Shown here: positions 8,239-16,187 of the stretch, one piece after another
Position numbering within the stretch: the first letter of the stretch is position 1
Layout: the number at the start of each line of letters is the position of its first letter
NCBI RefSeq assembly: GCF_000153025.1
Contig: NZ_CH672433.1
Location: forward strand, 417,456-481,455
Length of the DNA: 64,000 bases
Direction: 5' to 3'
From: Marinomonas sp. MED121
GTDB lineage: Bacteria > Pseudomonadota > Gammaproteobacteria > Pseudomonadales > Marinomonadaceae
Made by a program: the position numbers and the translations under genes
The notes under the pieces: model-generated
Told to the model about the DNA's origin: nothing
The model's database searches: none
What the model saw: only the letters and a program-made list of their open reading frames with translations

Positions 8239-8706
8239 TTAATCTGCCAAACTCACCAAACTTGCTGCCACCTCTGCACTTAAAGCTAAATCCATTTCAG
8301 CAGTGCTCAATGACCAATTTTGACCGCCATATTCAAGCTCACCATCAGCGCTTGAAGTGATATACACCCACTCCTCAAAGGCTAAACTCAGCCCTAGATT
8401 GGCAGTTTGTGTATCCTGTAAATCTAGTGAGATAGCTGGGTAAGCATCATCTAATGCCTCTCTATCATCATGATCTGCAAGCCAGGTCATCAGATGGGCA
8501 TTAAAGCGAGCAATCTCTTCAGCTTGATATGGAAAACCAATTAGATTTAATGTCGCCTGATAACAAAGGCTGTGTAATAACACCTGATTGCCTTCATCAC
8601 GTCCTTTTGGCTTTAGCACCATGCTTGTTACTTGGGCACTAATGGCTTCTGCAGACAAATCCATTTTGTCTGTGATATAGAGTGTTAGTGCTTCAAGCTT
8701 TTGCAT
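8239..8706 (-). CDS. Phage tail completion protein (P2 gpR-like)
   Basis: A 155-residue protein whose layout matches the P2 tail completion protein R family: an N-terminal helix, then CYQATLNLIGFPYQAEEI and ARFNAHLMTWLADHDD, then a beta-rich C-terminal half. gpR-type proteins cap the head-proximal end of the tail so that it can join the capsid. Its survival in a locus without visible head genes suggests a role as tail terminator in a headless particle. It is the first gene of the leftward tail operon. Confidence 0.68.
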   Translation of the reverse strand: MQKLEALTLYITDKMDLSAEAISAQVTSMVLKPKGRDEGNQVLLHSLCYQATLNLIGFPYQAEEIARFNAHLMTWLADHDDREALDDAYPAISLDLQDTQTANLGLSLAFEEWVYITSSADGELEYGGQNWSLSTAEMDLALSAEVAASLVSLAD

Positions 8707-9043
8707 AACTCTGCTTCCCTTCCTTTTTACTAATTAAAAAATTGAGCCATTTGGCTAATTGCTTTGTGAGCGATCGACGAAAAGTTTATTACTCCCCTGG
8801 GCCATCCTGTTGGCCCCTTAAGACGTCCTTGCCTTGTCGATAGGTGCAGAATAAGCCAGTCAGAGATAGGGTTCCAGCGGCTAAAATCCGCTAAATTGCG
8901 ATTTTTAATCCATCACAAAAGCCTGTCCTAAAAAGCATTATTTAAGTGTTTTTTGAGAGGTAACATGCGCTTATCAGAGAGAAAACTGATAGAGAGATTA
9001 AACAGACAATTTAAAAATCACGGATAGATAAAAGGAAAAAGAC
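8707..9043. promoter_or_regulatory. Divergent control region of tail operon and coiled-coil gene
   Basis: This 337-base non-coding stretch separates the leftward tail operon from the rightward coiled-coil gene and should contain promoters for both. Visible elements are an inverted repeat GGGCCA/TGGCCC (8799-8804 and 8811-8816) and TATCAG/CTGATA (8972-8977 and 8986-8991), the latter a plausible regulator site close to the rightward gene. AAAGGA before 9044 is its ribosome site. I could not find a clean TGT-N12-ACA Ogr-type site; the nearest match has a 13-base spacer. Confidence 0.45.
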
Positions 9044-10843
9044 ATGAGTCTTAATTTTAATAAGGATATTTTTAACGCCTTTGGCCAAGGCGGTAGCTTT
9101 GAAAGTAGTACCACTGCAATCAGCGCCAAGGTTAAAGAAAAAGCAGCACAAGTAGACGCTAAAATACAAACTACTTTAGCGAAAATATCAGACGAACTTA
9201 CCCCAAATTTGAGTGCCAGTTATGCCGGCGACTTATTAATAGCCCAAGCAAGTTTATTAGGCTATCAAGATGGCGTACTCAATTTACAACTGCATATTGA
9301 ATCTCGTATCAGTGGTTTTTTAGAGGATATGCAAGTGGCTTCAGCGATTAAAGAAGTGGATAGTTACCTTGCAGAACTGCCCGCATCTTGTACCAATATT
9401 AATAGTATTTCAGGCACCTTAGCTGGCGTTGCAGACTCAAATCTAAATGCCACTTATGACCTTATGTTGAGTTTTGAACAAAGCCTAGATTTTTTAGAGC
9501 AGAACCTAGCGGCACTTGAATCTGAGCTAACCCATCTTGAAGAGGGTATTAATGGGGAAGTTAATGAGCTTAAAAGCAGCCTTGAAAGCTTAGAAACAGA
9601 GCTTACACAGCTTGAAACAAACATTAATGAGGCAGAAGCCAAACTAGACAAGATTAAAACGGATTTAACCCAATTCGAACAAACAGCAGAAGAAAGTTTA
9701 GCGGCCTATCACGAAGCTCAAGCAGTCAGCCTTGCGAATTACCAAGCGCAGATCACTCAAAGTAAGAATGAATATCTTGAAAACCTAGACAGTCGTTTAG
9801 ATAGCAGTTTAGAAAGTTACCAAGATGAAGTTAACGACTATGAAGCCAGCATTGCCGCTAGCACAGCCAAATATGAAGAAGAGCTGAATTTAAGTCTTGC
9901 AAGCTATAAAGCGAGTCTGGATGAGTATCAAGCAAACCTTATGGAAAACATAAGCAGTACAGAAACTCAGCTACTAGCCTATCAAACGAGCCTGACAACT
10001 AAGCTTAATGACTATGAAATTAAGCTTACTGAAATTAAAAACCTTATCTTGCTTCCCATTACGGATGATCTCACACAGTTTGCCAATGGCTTTAGTAGCC
10101 AATTAAAAAGTTTAGAAAGCGTATTAGATGAACAAGTGGTTTATCTTGCAAACACAGTCAGTACCGAAGTAAACAATTTAAGCCAAATGTATTTAGCCCA
10201 TAAGCAGATGGCAAATGCTTTTAGCTTACAAAGCTTAATCAAAGACGAATGTGTGGGTTCGCTTATCAGTCAATTTGCTGATGACAAACTTAAATTTGCC
10301 ATCGAGCGCAATGTCGAAAACTTATTGGGAGATGACCTTGTTCAAGCACTTGAGGAAGACCTTGATGCAGACGATTTAATTGATGATTATGAGGCAGCAA
10401 AAGAAGAGGTAGAAACAGAGCTTAACGAGACAATTGAAGAAATAGAGTCAAACATAGACGACTTTATTTCTGAATATGATGATCTAGTCGATCAAGTAAA
10501 GAATCAGGCGACAGCCTTCTCAAGCCAATTTGAAACCGCGGTTAATGACCTGGGTAATGAACTAGAGGAGCAAGCAGATACCCTATCAAACACACTTGAT
10601 AGCTTATTAAAAAGTTTATCAAATGATTTAGCCAATAAGCTGGCACTGGTGGCTAATATTGAAAATGCCGCGGTTAATTTCAAGCAAGAGGCTATGCTCG
10701 CTCTTACTGAACTTGAGGAAGAAACAAATTCAGCTATCACAGAACTTAGCCAGGCGATGGAAGCGTTAGCCCAAGCAATTGAAGCTAATACTCAAACGTT
10801 AGAAGCAAATCTAGAAGAAGCGGTTAATACGCTAGATAATTAG
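9044..10843 (+). CDS. Large acidic coiled-coil protein with hendecad repeats
   Basis: I do not recognise a family. The 599-residue product has no signal peptide or membrane segment. Residues 1-140 look like a globular head. Residues about 145-215 are heptad-like and rich in Leu/Glu. Residues 216-325 fall into ten consecutive 11-residue blocks with Tyr near position 7 and a hydrophobic residue at 11 (for example AVSLANYQAQI, NLSLASYKASL), the sign of a hendecad, right-handed coiled coil. A small domain with DECVGSLISQFADDKL follows, then more coiled coil. It lies inside the tail locus on the opposite strand, so a structural or regulatory role in the particle is possible but unproven. Confidence 0.7.
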   Translation: MSLNFNKDIFNAFGQGGSFESSTTAISAKVKEKAAQVDAKIQTTLAKISDELTPNLSASYAGDLLIAQASLLGYQDGVLNLQLHIESRISGFLEDMQVASAIKEVDSYLAELPASCTNINSISGTLAGVADSNLNATYDLMLSFEQSLDFLEQNLAALESELTHLEEGINGEVNELKSSLESLETELTQLETNINEAEAKLDKIKTDLTQFEQTAEESLAAYHEAQAVSLANYQAQITQSKNEYLENLDSRLDSSLESYQDEVNDYEASIAASTAKYEEELNLSLASYKASLDEYQANLMENISSTETQLLAYQTSLTTKLNDYEIKLTEIKNLILLPITDDLTQFANGFSSQLKSLESVLDEQVVYLANTVSTEVNNLSQMYLAHKQMANAFSLQSLIKDECVGSLISQFADDKLKFAIERNVENLLGDDLVQALEEDLDADDLIDDYEAAKEEVETELNETIEEIESNIDDFISEYDDLVDQVKNQATAFSSQFETAVNDLGNELEEQADTLSNTLDSLLKSLSNDLANKLALVANIENAAVNFKQEAMLALTELEEETNSAITELSQAMEALAQAIEANTQTLEANLEEAVNTLDN

Positions 10844-10865
10844 GTAGAAAGATAATCAGAAGCCA

Positions 10866-10895
10866 TAGGATTAGTCTTAATACAGACTAATCCTA
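10866..10895. terminator. Bidirectional hairpin terminator
   Basis: TAGGATTAGTCT (10866-10877) pairs perfectly with AGACTAATCCTA (10884-10895) across a six-base loop. It lies between the ends of two converging genes, the coiled-coil gene and the DUF4262-like gene. Flanking T-runs are short, but the 12-bp stem and placement support a shared terminator. Confidence 0.75.
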
Positions 10896-10901
10896 ACTTA
10901 A

Positions 10902-11549
10902 TTAGGGTTTGTTTGGCCCGAAACCTAATAGAGGCTGAGCTTGTTTAAAACTCGTATCAAATTCAGCATCCCAAGGAAAATAACCCTCTCGGTCAGGCCA
11001 CACCATTTGCAAGACAGGGTAAGGTTTTGGTAAGTCACCATAATACCAGTTTGCATAACCTAGATAGTTCCGATAGAAATCTAACTCAACAGGAATAAAA
11101 GCCACAGCAAGGCCTTCAGTAAAGTCATCATATTTTTTATAGGGCTCAAGCCTTTCTTTTGCACCGACGATTTTGACGACAGCAATATTTAATAGCTGAT
11201 TTGCGACTTCGGCAGGCAAGCCAACTAGAATTAACTCAGGGTGATTATGTTGTTGAAAATGACCAATGCTAAATGAGAAAGCAGCTTGATTATCCTCTTG
11301 CCCTATATGCAGGTTGTACCAACCCACTTTATTAATTTGCTCTAATATCAGACTATCTTGCTGTGTTTCTGCAGGTGGAACAACAAAGCCTGTTGGCATG
11401 CTCTCCATGAATATGGCTGCTTTCAAGTCACTTTCCTTTGACACCTTTTCCTGAGACATAGCTTCTTTCCCTTGTATTTGTAGCGAAGTACAAAGCAGCA
11501 AAATAGATAAAACCAACTTCAAAATATCAACATCCTTTTTGCAATCCAT
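10902..11549 (-). CDS. Putative exported DUF4262-like protein
   Basis: From ATG 11549 the product is 215 residues; an open TTG two codons further upstream is less likely. After a hydrophobic N-terminal segment (ILKLVLSILLLCTSLQIQG) that looks like a signal peptide or anchor, the body has FSFSIGHFQQHNHPELILVG, then VLQMVWPDREGYFPWD. This HPEL...GL / Q(L/M)VWPD..G.FPWD pattern matches DUF4262, a family of unknown function usually found without a signal sequence. The gene follows the esterase by 31 bases and lies between tail genes and phage control genes, a position typical of cargo. Function unknown. Confidence 0.6.
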   Translation of the reverse strand: MDCKKDVDILKLVLSILLLCTSLQIQGKEAMSQEKVSKESDLKAAIFMESMPTGFVVPPAETQQDSLILEQINKVGWYNLHIGQEDNQAAFSFSIGHFQQHNHPELILVGLPAEVANQLLNIAVVKIVGAKERLEPYKKYDDFTEGLAVAFIPVELDFYRNYLGYANWYYGDLPKPYPVLQMVWPDREGYFPWDAEFDTSFKQAQPLLGFGPNKP

Positions 11550-11580
11550 CTTCAAAAAACACTGAGTGAATAACTTAGGA

Positions 11581-12408
11581 TCAAACCAACAAAGTGAATA
11601 TTTTCTCCATTAAGGTATTCTCTTTATGACTTAATAAGCGCGACACTGTGTAGTGATTTTTACCCTCTAAAAACAAACAGTCCAAACTACAATTCTCTTT
11701 TTTTAGCTTCTCACTATAAACCTGGGTTTGTCGAATGAACTCGTTCGTTTCATCATTTCCCACTGCCATAATGATGTGAGGAACAAAGTTAAATACACCT
11801 GTTTCCAAGATAGGGCTTAATTCAGCTACCTCCTGATCACTCAGGTTTAACACTTTATTTAAAAAGGACTGCTGCATTTGTTTAAGGTCATAAAGCCCAC
11901 TTAACATAACAGCCCCCTTGATGCTCTGTTTTATTTCTTGAGGCCAATCATGAGCAAGGATTTTAGCGGTTAAAAAACCACCCACAGAATGACCACCAAC
12001 AACAAGGTGTTCAGGGTTTCCTTGCCACTTATGTATATTCTTATGCACCCAAGCAAAGGCTTTTACGTTTTGATCAACTATTTCTTTAACCGTCACTTTT
12101 GGCGCTAAGTCATAATTAACCAGTACCAAGGTACAACCCGCTTTCACAAAAGCTTGTGCCAAATAACTATATTGAGCTTTGTCTAACGCCCTAAAGTAAC
12201 CGCCGTGAATAAAAATAAACACAGGGGCATTCGCCTTGGCCGCAGGAAAGATATCCAGTTTTTCACCAGGGCTTGGTCCATAGCTCACATCTAAGCTTGC
12301 ACGATAACTTAACCGAGTAAGTCTGCTTTGCACTTCGTTAGCAACCAAATGCAACATGCCAGTTGGATGCCGCCTTCGTAAATTAAACGCTTTATCAAAG
12401 TTTGCCAT
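11581..12408 (-). CDS. Alpha/beta hydrolase (esterase, BD-FAE/kynurenine formamidase-like)
   Basis: The 275-residue product is a complete alpha/beta hydrolase. It has the oxyanion motif FIHGGYF, the nucleophile elbow GGHSVGG, a late acidic residue in VGNDETNEF and the catalytic His in EGKNHYTV. This is the esterase/lipase family that includes kynurenine formamidase. No signal peptide is seen, so it should be cytoplasmic. It sits with the DUF4262-like gene between the Ogr-like activator and the tail operon, where head genes would be expected in an intact phage. Substrate cannot be told from sequence. Confidence 0.8.
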   Translation of the reverse strand: MANFDKAFNLRRRHPTGMLHLVANEVQSRLTRLSYRASLDVSYGPSPGEKLDIFPAAKANAPVFIFIHGGYFRALDKAQYSYLAQAFVKAGCTLVLVNYDLAPKVTVKEIVDQNVKAFAWVHKNIHKWQGNPEHLVVGGHSVGGFLTAKILAHDWPQEIKQSIKGAVMLSGLYDLKQMQQSFLNKVLNLSDQEVAELSPILETGVFNFVPHIIMAVGNDETNEFIRQTQVYSEKLKKENCSLDCLFLEGKNHYTVSRLLSHKENTLMEKIFTLLV

Positions 12409-12470
12409 TAAATCTAGTTCTCATGCTTATTCAATAAACTTAACCGATTCACATCAAATTAAATGAGAGT

Positions 12471-12731
12471 TTAACACCTCCCTTCTTCCAGCTTAAGTTG
12501 CTGCTCTTTCTCTAAGATCGCCTTAGCCATAGCCACAATATCTTGTTGCGGTGGGTTCAGGTAATGGGAAAATGAGGCCGAGACCACAAAGGTACAACCA
12601 CAGGTTTCTATATTCAAACAGCGGCAATACAGCTCTTTCATAAAGACCTGGTCAATATCTTTAGCGATATTATTACTGTTAGAAATGACGGCCTTAGATT
12701 GGCAATTAGGACATTCAATACGAAATGCCAT
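12471..12731 (-). CDS. Ogr/Delta-type zinc-finger late activator
   Basis: An 86-residue protein with an N-terminal CPNC knuckle (C7, C10) and a second Cys cluster YCRCLNIETCGCTFVV (C36, C38, C44, C46), followed by a basic helical tail. This is the layout of P2 Ogr and P4 Delta, which bind upstream of late promoters and contact the RNA polymerase alpha subunit to switch on tail, head and lysis genes. Presence of this activator next to the tail operon supports prophage-style late control of the locus. TGCCATGTAACTCTCC on the plus strand gives a GGAGAG ribosome site. Confidence 0.78.
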   Translation of the reverse strand: MAFRIECPNCQSKAVISNSNNIAKDIDQVFMKELYCRCLNIETCGCTFVVSASFSHYLNPPQQDIVAMAKAILEKEQQLKLEEGRC

Positions 12732-12793
12732 GTAACTCTCCTTACTTTACTTAAATTGGTTTGTTTAATTAAAAGGTTATATTTAGATAAAAT

Positions 12794-14542
12794 TTAAAAT
12801 GCATGATTAGTCATGTGAGCATGCTTGCGTAATTGGGTTGGCGTACAGTTATTGACACTAGTCCAAGTAAGTTCAGAGACAGTTTCTTCGATAGCCTCCA
12901 ACTGCTTACGCTGTACTCGCCATTCATAAAGACGAGTAATGACAACCTCAATACCTTTTGCCACACCTTTAATACTTCTTACCATTTCTCCATATTGGTT
13001 TTCTTCTGGCTCACTGTAATGAGTGACTAAGGTTTGTTTTCGCCCAGCAAAAACGCCCCCCATAAGCTTGATAAAAGAAGCATAATCAGCACGGTTTGCC
13101 GCATGATAAATCGCCGCAAATGCACTAGGTGCAGCCGCAAGGTTCAAACGCCTTAATTCCCGCCATACGGTGACAGAGACACCGCCAATAAATTGAAATT
13201 GTTTGATTCGGTTTAGCCTTGCCCAAGCCACGATACGCTTAGCTGCATCAGCACCCGCTCGCCCTGTCTCATGGTCTGTATCAAGGTGTTTACCATGGAT
13301 GTTTTTAGCAATATATTTTGTAATGTAAGCTGTAGCCGTACCTTTTTCAGGCACAATTTTTACCGCTTTAAATCGATATTTTTCTGCTCCTGCCTCTTCA
13401 CCATCTTCCGCTAAAGCATAACGTTTGAATGCGGCTAGAAAGGGCTCTGATTGCCATTTCTCTAAGTACACAATTAGGTGCCAATGAGGTGTGCCATCAT
13501 GATGGGGTTCAACCGTTCTAAAGCCATAAAAAGCAATGCCATGACGGTGACACCAAGCTCGAAAGCATTGCCAAACATGATTTAAATAAGCATGCGCGAC
13601 TTGCACAGAAGGACTCTTAGCCAATCGATACTTTTGATTGCGTCTTCCCTGACTAATAGGATGGTATTTTGAGGGACAAGTAAGGGTAATAAACCAGGCG
13701 TCATGATTTTGCTCTAGGGCGATTTCCTCTAAACCTCTGCTTCGAACCATTAATTCGGCAAAACGATTATCAGGATTAGCCACTCCTTTTTCAGCTAACT
13801 GAGCCAAAGTAAAGGCTTGGCCTTGATCATTGACGGCTTCCCAGCCTTCTAAAAAAGCGGCTTGATTAGCTTGTTTTTGCTCCTCTTTTCGTAAAGTCCA
13901 ATGGGATACATAAGGTGAGGCATATTTGTGTACCTGACCACACTCTCTAAGCACTTGCTCGACCATGACCCATTGCCGCCTTACCTGCCTTACCCACCAC
14001 TTAGCTGTAATCATGCGCGCAGCCAGTCCTGCGACCTTGTCATTATCTTGCCAATCATTAAAACGTCCACCCGCTTGTAGCAGATGAATATTTATAAAGG
14101 CTTTCACCGCTTGGGCGTTTGACTGTGTACCCAATTTTATCAGTGCCACTTCAAAATCATGGCTTTTTTTCCAAGCCCAAGCCGCTAACGTATCGCCACT
14201 CAATTCAGTAATTAATGAACCACAATACTCTAGGCGCTCAACCACACTTTTCAGCCATGTATAGGCCAACGTTTCATTTTCAATGCTAGCTAATCGATTC
14301 ACCTCTTTTGCCACTTGAGGCCTTAACACAGAAAGTTTTGCCAGTAATTGATAACGCCCTATCACCTGTCTCAGCCATGTATTGGCGGCAAAATAACCCA
14401 GGCTTTGATCTTTTTCAGCCAACCTGAGATTAAGCAATTTTGCATCGTCTGGATGAAGACCTTTTAATAACGATTGACGCCATATCTGACATTCATTTGT
14501 TGCTATCGCACGGGGGTTAAGATCAGGTGTCAGCTTAGACAT
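12794..14542 (-). CDS. Phage replication initiator, P2 gpA-type HUH endonuclease
   Basis: The 582-residue protein carries the rolling-circle HUH signature TPHWHLIVYL (H353, H355) and a two-tyrosine catalytic motif YITKYIAKN (Y406, Y410), preceded by AWFITLTCPSKYHP. This matches the phage replication gene A family (P2 gpA), which nicks its own origin and starts rolling-circle replication. It is somewhat shorter than P2 gpA. The start overlaps the end of the upstream unknown gene by eight bases. A replication initiator is unexpected in a domesticated tailocin and suggests either recent loss of the head genes or continued excision and replication. Confidence 0.88.
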   Translation of the reverse strand: MSKLTPDLNPRAIATNECQIWRQSLLKGLHPDDAKLLNLRLAEKDQSLGYFAANTWLRQVIGRYQLLAKLSVLRPQVAKEVNRLASIENETLAYTWLKSVVERLEYCGSLITELSGDTLAAWAWKKSHDFEVALIKLGTQSNAQAVKAFINIHLLQAGGRFNDWQDNDKVAGLAARMITAKWWVRQVRRQWVMVEQVLRECGQVHKYASPYVSHWTLRKEEQKQANQAAFLEGWEAVNDQGQAFTLAQLAEKGVANPDNRFAELMVRSRGLEEIALEQNHDAWFITLTCPSKYHPISQGRRNQKYRLAKSPSVQVAHAYLNHVWQCFRAWCHRHGIAFYGFRTVEPHHDGTPHWHLIVYLEKWQSEPFLAAFKRYALAEDGEEAGAEKYRFKAVKIVPEKGTATAYITKYIAKNIHGKHLDTDHETGRAGADAAKRIVAWARLNRIKQFQFIGGVSVTVWRELRRLNLAAAPSAFAAIYHAANRADYASFIKLMGGVFAGRKQTLVTHYSEPEENQYGEMVRSIKGVAKGIEVVITRLYEWRVQRKQLEAIEETVSELTWTSVNNCTPTQLRKHAHMTNHAF

Positions 14543-15080
14543 ATTCGACCCCGACTAACTTTTCAACTTCTAAGCAGCTAGAGTGATAAGCGCTATGGCC
14601 ATAAAACAAACCAGCAACCTGATCCAGTAAATCTAATTTATGCGACAAGGCAATAGTGACCTGACTATTCATCCAAGACCAAGTTAAGCGCCTTCCCACA
14701 ACATCAGCCATCGAACCTTTATCTATTAACAAGAATCGATTTAATCGACATTCCACGGCCGCCTTAACCATTTCGCACAGCATTTGGATTTCAAAGACAC
14801 ACAAAGGAATATCTCTTTGTTTACCAATATCAAATTCGTAACCGCCTTTTCTTATGGAATCAGTTTTAAAACAGGGCTGTTTTCTGAGTTTTTCAAGACT
14901 TACTAAAGGGTCCCAAACAGTAAGAAAATGCAGCCCCACTAAATTGCCACGATCCACTTCATGGCAGGCATACATTTTCATCCAGTGACCTGCTATTTCT
15001 TTCAATAGATTTCTTTCACTTACTGTAAAAGAAAATAAGAGTGTTTTCGGATAAGCAACTTGAGCCGTCTGAGTTGTCAT
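14535..15080 (-). CDS. Hypothetical phage early protein
   Basis: I do not recognise this 181-residue protein. It is mixed alpha/beta, has no signal peptide or membrane segment, and contains SFTVSERNLLKEIAGHWMKM and FEIQMLCEMVKAAVECRL. It is the first gene of the leftward early operon, ahead of gpA, and is divergent from the CI-type repressor, so its promoter should lie among the operators at 15176-15236. Early regulators and replication accessories occupy this place in P2-like phages, but nothing in the sequence specifies a role. Confidence 0.65.
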   Translation of the reverse strand: MTTQTAQVAYPKTLLFSFTVSERNLLKEIAGHWMKMYACHEVDRGNLVGLHFLTVWDPLVSLEKLRKQPCFKTDSIRKGGYEFDIGKQRDIPLCVFEIQMLCEMVKAAVECRLNRFLLIDKGSMADVVGRRLTWSWMNSQVTIALSHKLDLLDQVAGLFYGHSAYHSSCLEVEKLVGVEYV

Positions 15081-15175
15081 CTATCTTCCCCTAGCAGCCT
15101 GCAACTGCCATATCTAAAATGTAATTGATCAAGGTATATGAACTAAAGACAACCTATTAATTCATAATCCCAATT

Positions 15176-15236
15176 AAGTACATTTAAAAGATCATTTATG
15201 TACTTTAAGTACATAGTACATATGAACTGAAAGTTC
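15176..15236. promoter_or_regulatory. Repressor operator cluster
   Basis: Between the divergent early operon and repressor there are repeated GTACAT elements. A perfect 8-bp-arm palindrome ATGTACTTTAAGTACAT lies at 15198-15214, with further half-sites AAGTACAT at 15176-15183 and AGTACAT at 15215-15221. GAACTGAAAGTTC (15224-15236) is a second, different inverted repeat. Spacing and position fit binding of the CI-like repressor to control both directions. Confidence 0.6.
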
Positions 15237-15289
15237 TGCAAGAATAAATCATAATTGAACTCTTGGTTCATAAATTGAAGGTAATCGCT

Positions 15290-16009
15290 TTGTCTTTTTC
15301 AGATCGGCTTCTCATAGCACTGCAAAAAGCCGGCATACAGCGTCATGGCGCTGGCGCTTGGCTAGCAAAACAAACAGGCACAACTGTTAAAGCTGCAAAT
15401 AAGTGGCTTAATGGTGAATCACAACCTCGTCGTGAAAAAGTACACACCATCTCAATTGCGACAGGCGTCAGAACTGAGTGGCTCGAATACGGCATGGGGG
15501 AAATGCAGACAACTCAAGAAGAAAACAAACAAGATAATCATCTTAACCTTGGACACATCGATGCTTGGGACAGTGATACCCCTTTAAACCCAAACGAAGT
15601 CGAAATACCTTTTTTCAGTGAAATTGAGTTGTCAGCAGGAAACGGATTTAACAACGTGCTAGATATTGCTACCCAGAAACTTAGATTTAATGTCTCAACC
15701 CTTAATAAAGCTGGTGTTTCAAGTGATACGGTTGCCTGCTGTAAAGTAAATGGCGACAGCATGGAGCCTATACTGCCAAATGGCTCAACGGTTGGACTAG
15801 ATATTAGTCAAACTAAGATTCAAGATGGCAAGATGTATGCGATAGAACACGGTGGCATGCTAAGAGTAAAATATCTTTATCGCTTACCTTTTAATGGTTT
15901 AAGAATTCGTTCTGCTAATCCGGATCACCATGATGAAGAACTAAGTGGGGAAAGCGCTTTAGATGTTAGGGTAATTGGACGAGTATTCTGGTATTCAGTA
16001 CTACTCTAA
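15290..16009 (+). CDS. CI-like phage repressor with S24 autoprotease domain
   Basis: The N-terminal third is a Cro/CI-type DNA-binding domain (GAWLAKQTGTTVKAANKWL). The C-terminal part is a LexA-like S24 peptidase: a probable Ala-Gly cleavage site in IELSAGNGF, nucleophile Ser in NGDSMEP, and the general-base Lys in LRVKYL. RecA-stimulated self-cleavage would couple the locus to DNA damage. I place the start at TTG 15290, eight bases after AAGG, giving about 239 residues beginning (M)SFSDRL; the frame is open to a further TTG at 15263 without a comparable ribosome site. It marks the right end of the phage locus; no integrase follows. Confidence 0.85.
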   Translation: MSFSDRLLIALQKAGIQRHGAGAWLAKQTGTTVKAANKWLNGESQPRREKVHTISIATGVRTEWLEYGMGEMQTTQEENKQDNHLNLGHIDAWDSDTPLNPNEVEIPFFSEIELSAGNGFNNVLDIATQKLRFNVSTLNKAGVSSDTVACCKVNGDSMEPILPNGSTVGLDISQTKIQDGKMYAIEHGGMLRVKYLYRLPFNGLRIRSANPDHHDEELSGESALDVRVIGRVFWYSVLL

Positions 16010-16122
16010 GCACTCCGTTTTACAAAAAGTGTCTCGTTAAAATAGCGAATATAAACTAATAGTACTTTTTCGCGGAAGAAAAGTGAGTTCATTTTAAAAA
16101 GTTACTCACTTTCAATAAAAAA

Positions 16123-16149
16123 GGGTCATGACGAATTAAGCCATGACCC
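16123..16149 (-). terminator. Intrinsic terminator of the baeSR-like operon
   Basis: On the minus strand GGGTCATG and CATGACCC form an 8-bp stem (arms 16123-16130 and 16142-16149), followed by TTTTTTATT. It lies about 40 bases past the response-regulator stop, as expected for the end of this operon. Confidence 0.85.
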
Positions 16150-16187
16150 CTAATAACAATTTGGGCTAATACGCTATAAAGTAAATA

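Noticed and set aside
8799..8816. GGGCCA/TGGCCC inverted repeat as a terminator
   Set aside because: It lies upstream of both flanking genes and lacks a T-run, so terminator function is not supported.
8955..8975. Ogr/Delta-type TGT-N12-ACA activator site upstream of the tail operon
   Set aside because: The best match has a 13-base spacer and points toward the coiled-coil gene, so it is not supported.
9044..10843. Coiled-coil protein considered as a second tape measure protein
   Set aside because: It lacks the hydrophobic membrane-like segment of tape measures, is on the opposite strand to the tail operon, and a clear tape measure exists at 3273-4916.
16010..16187. Right-hand attachment site (att) of the phage locus
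   Set aside because: Only a terminator hairpin is visible here; no direct repeat can be tested without the left end of the element, and no tRNA gene marks a target.
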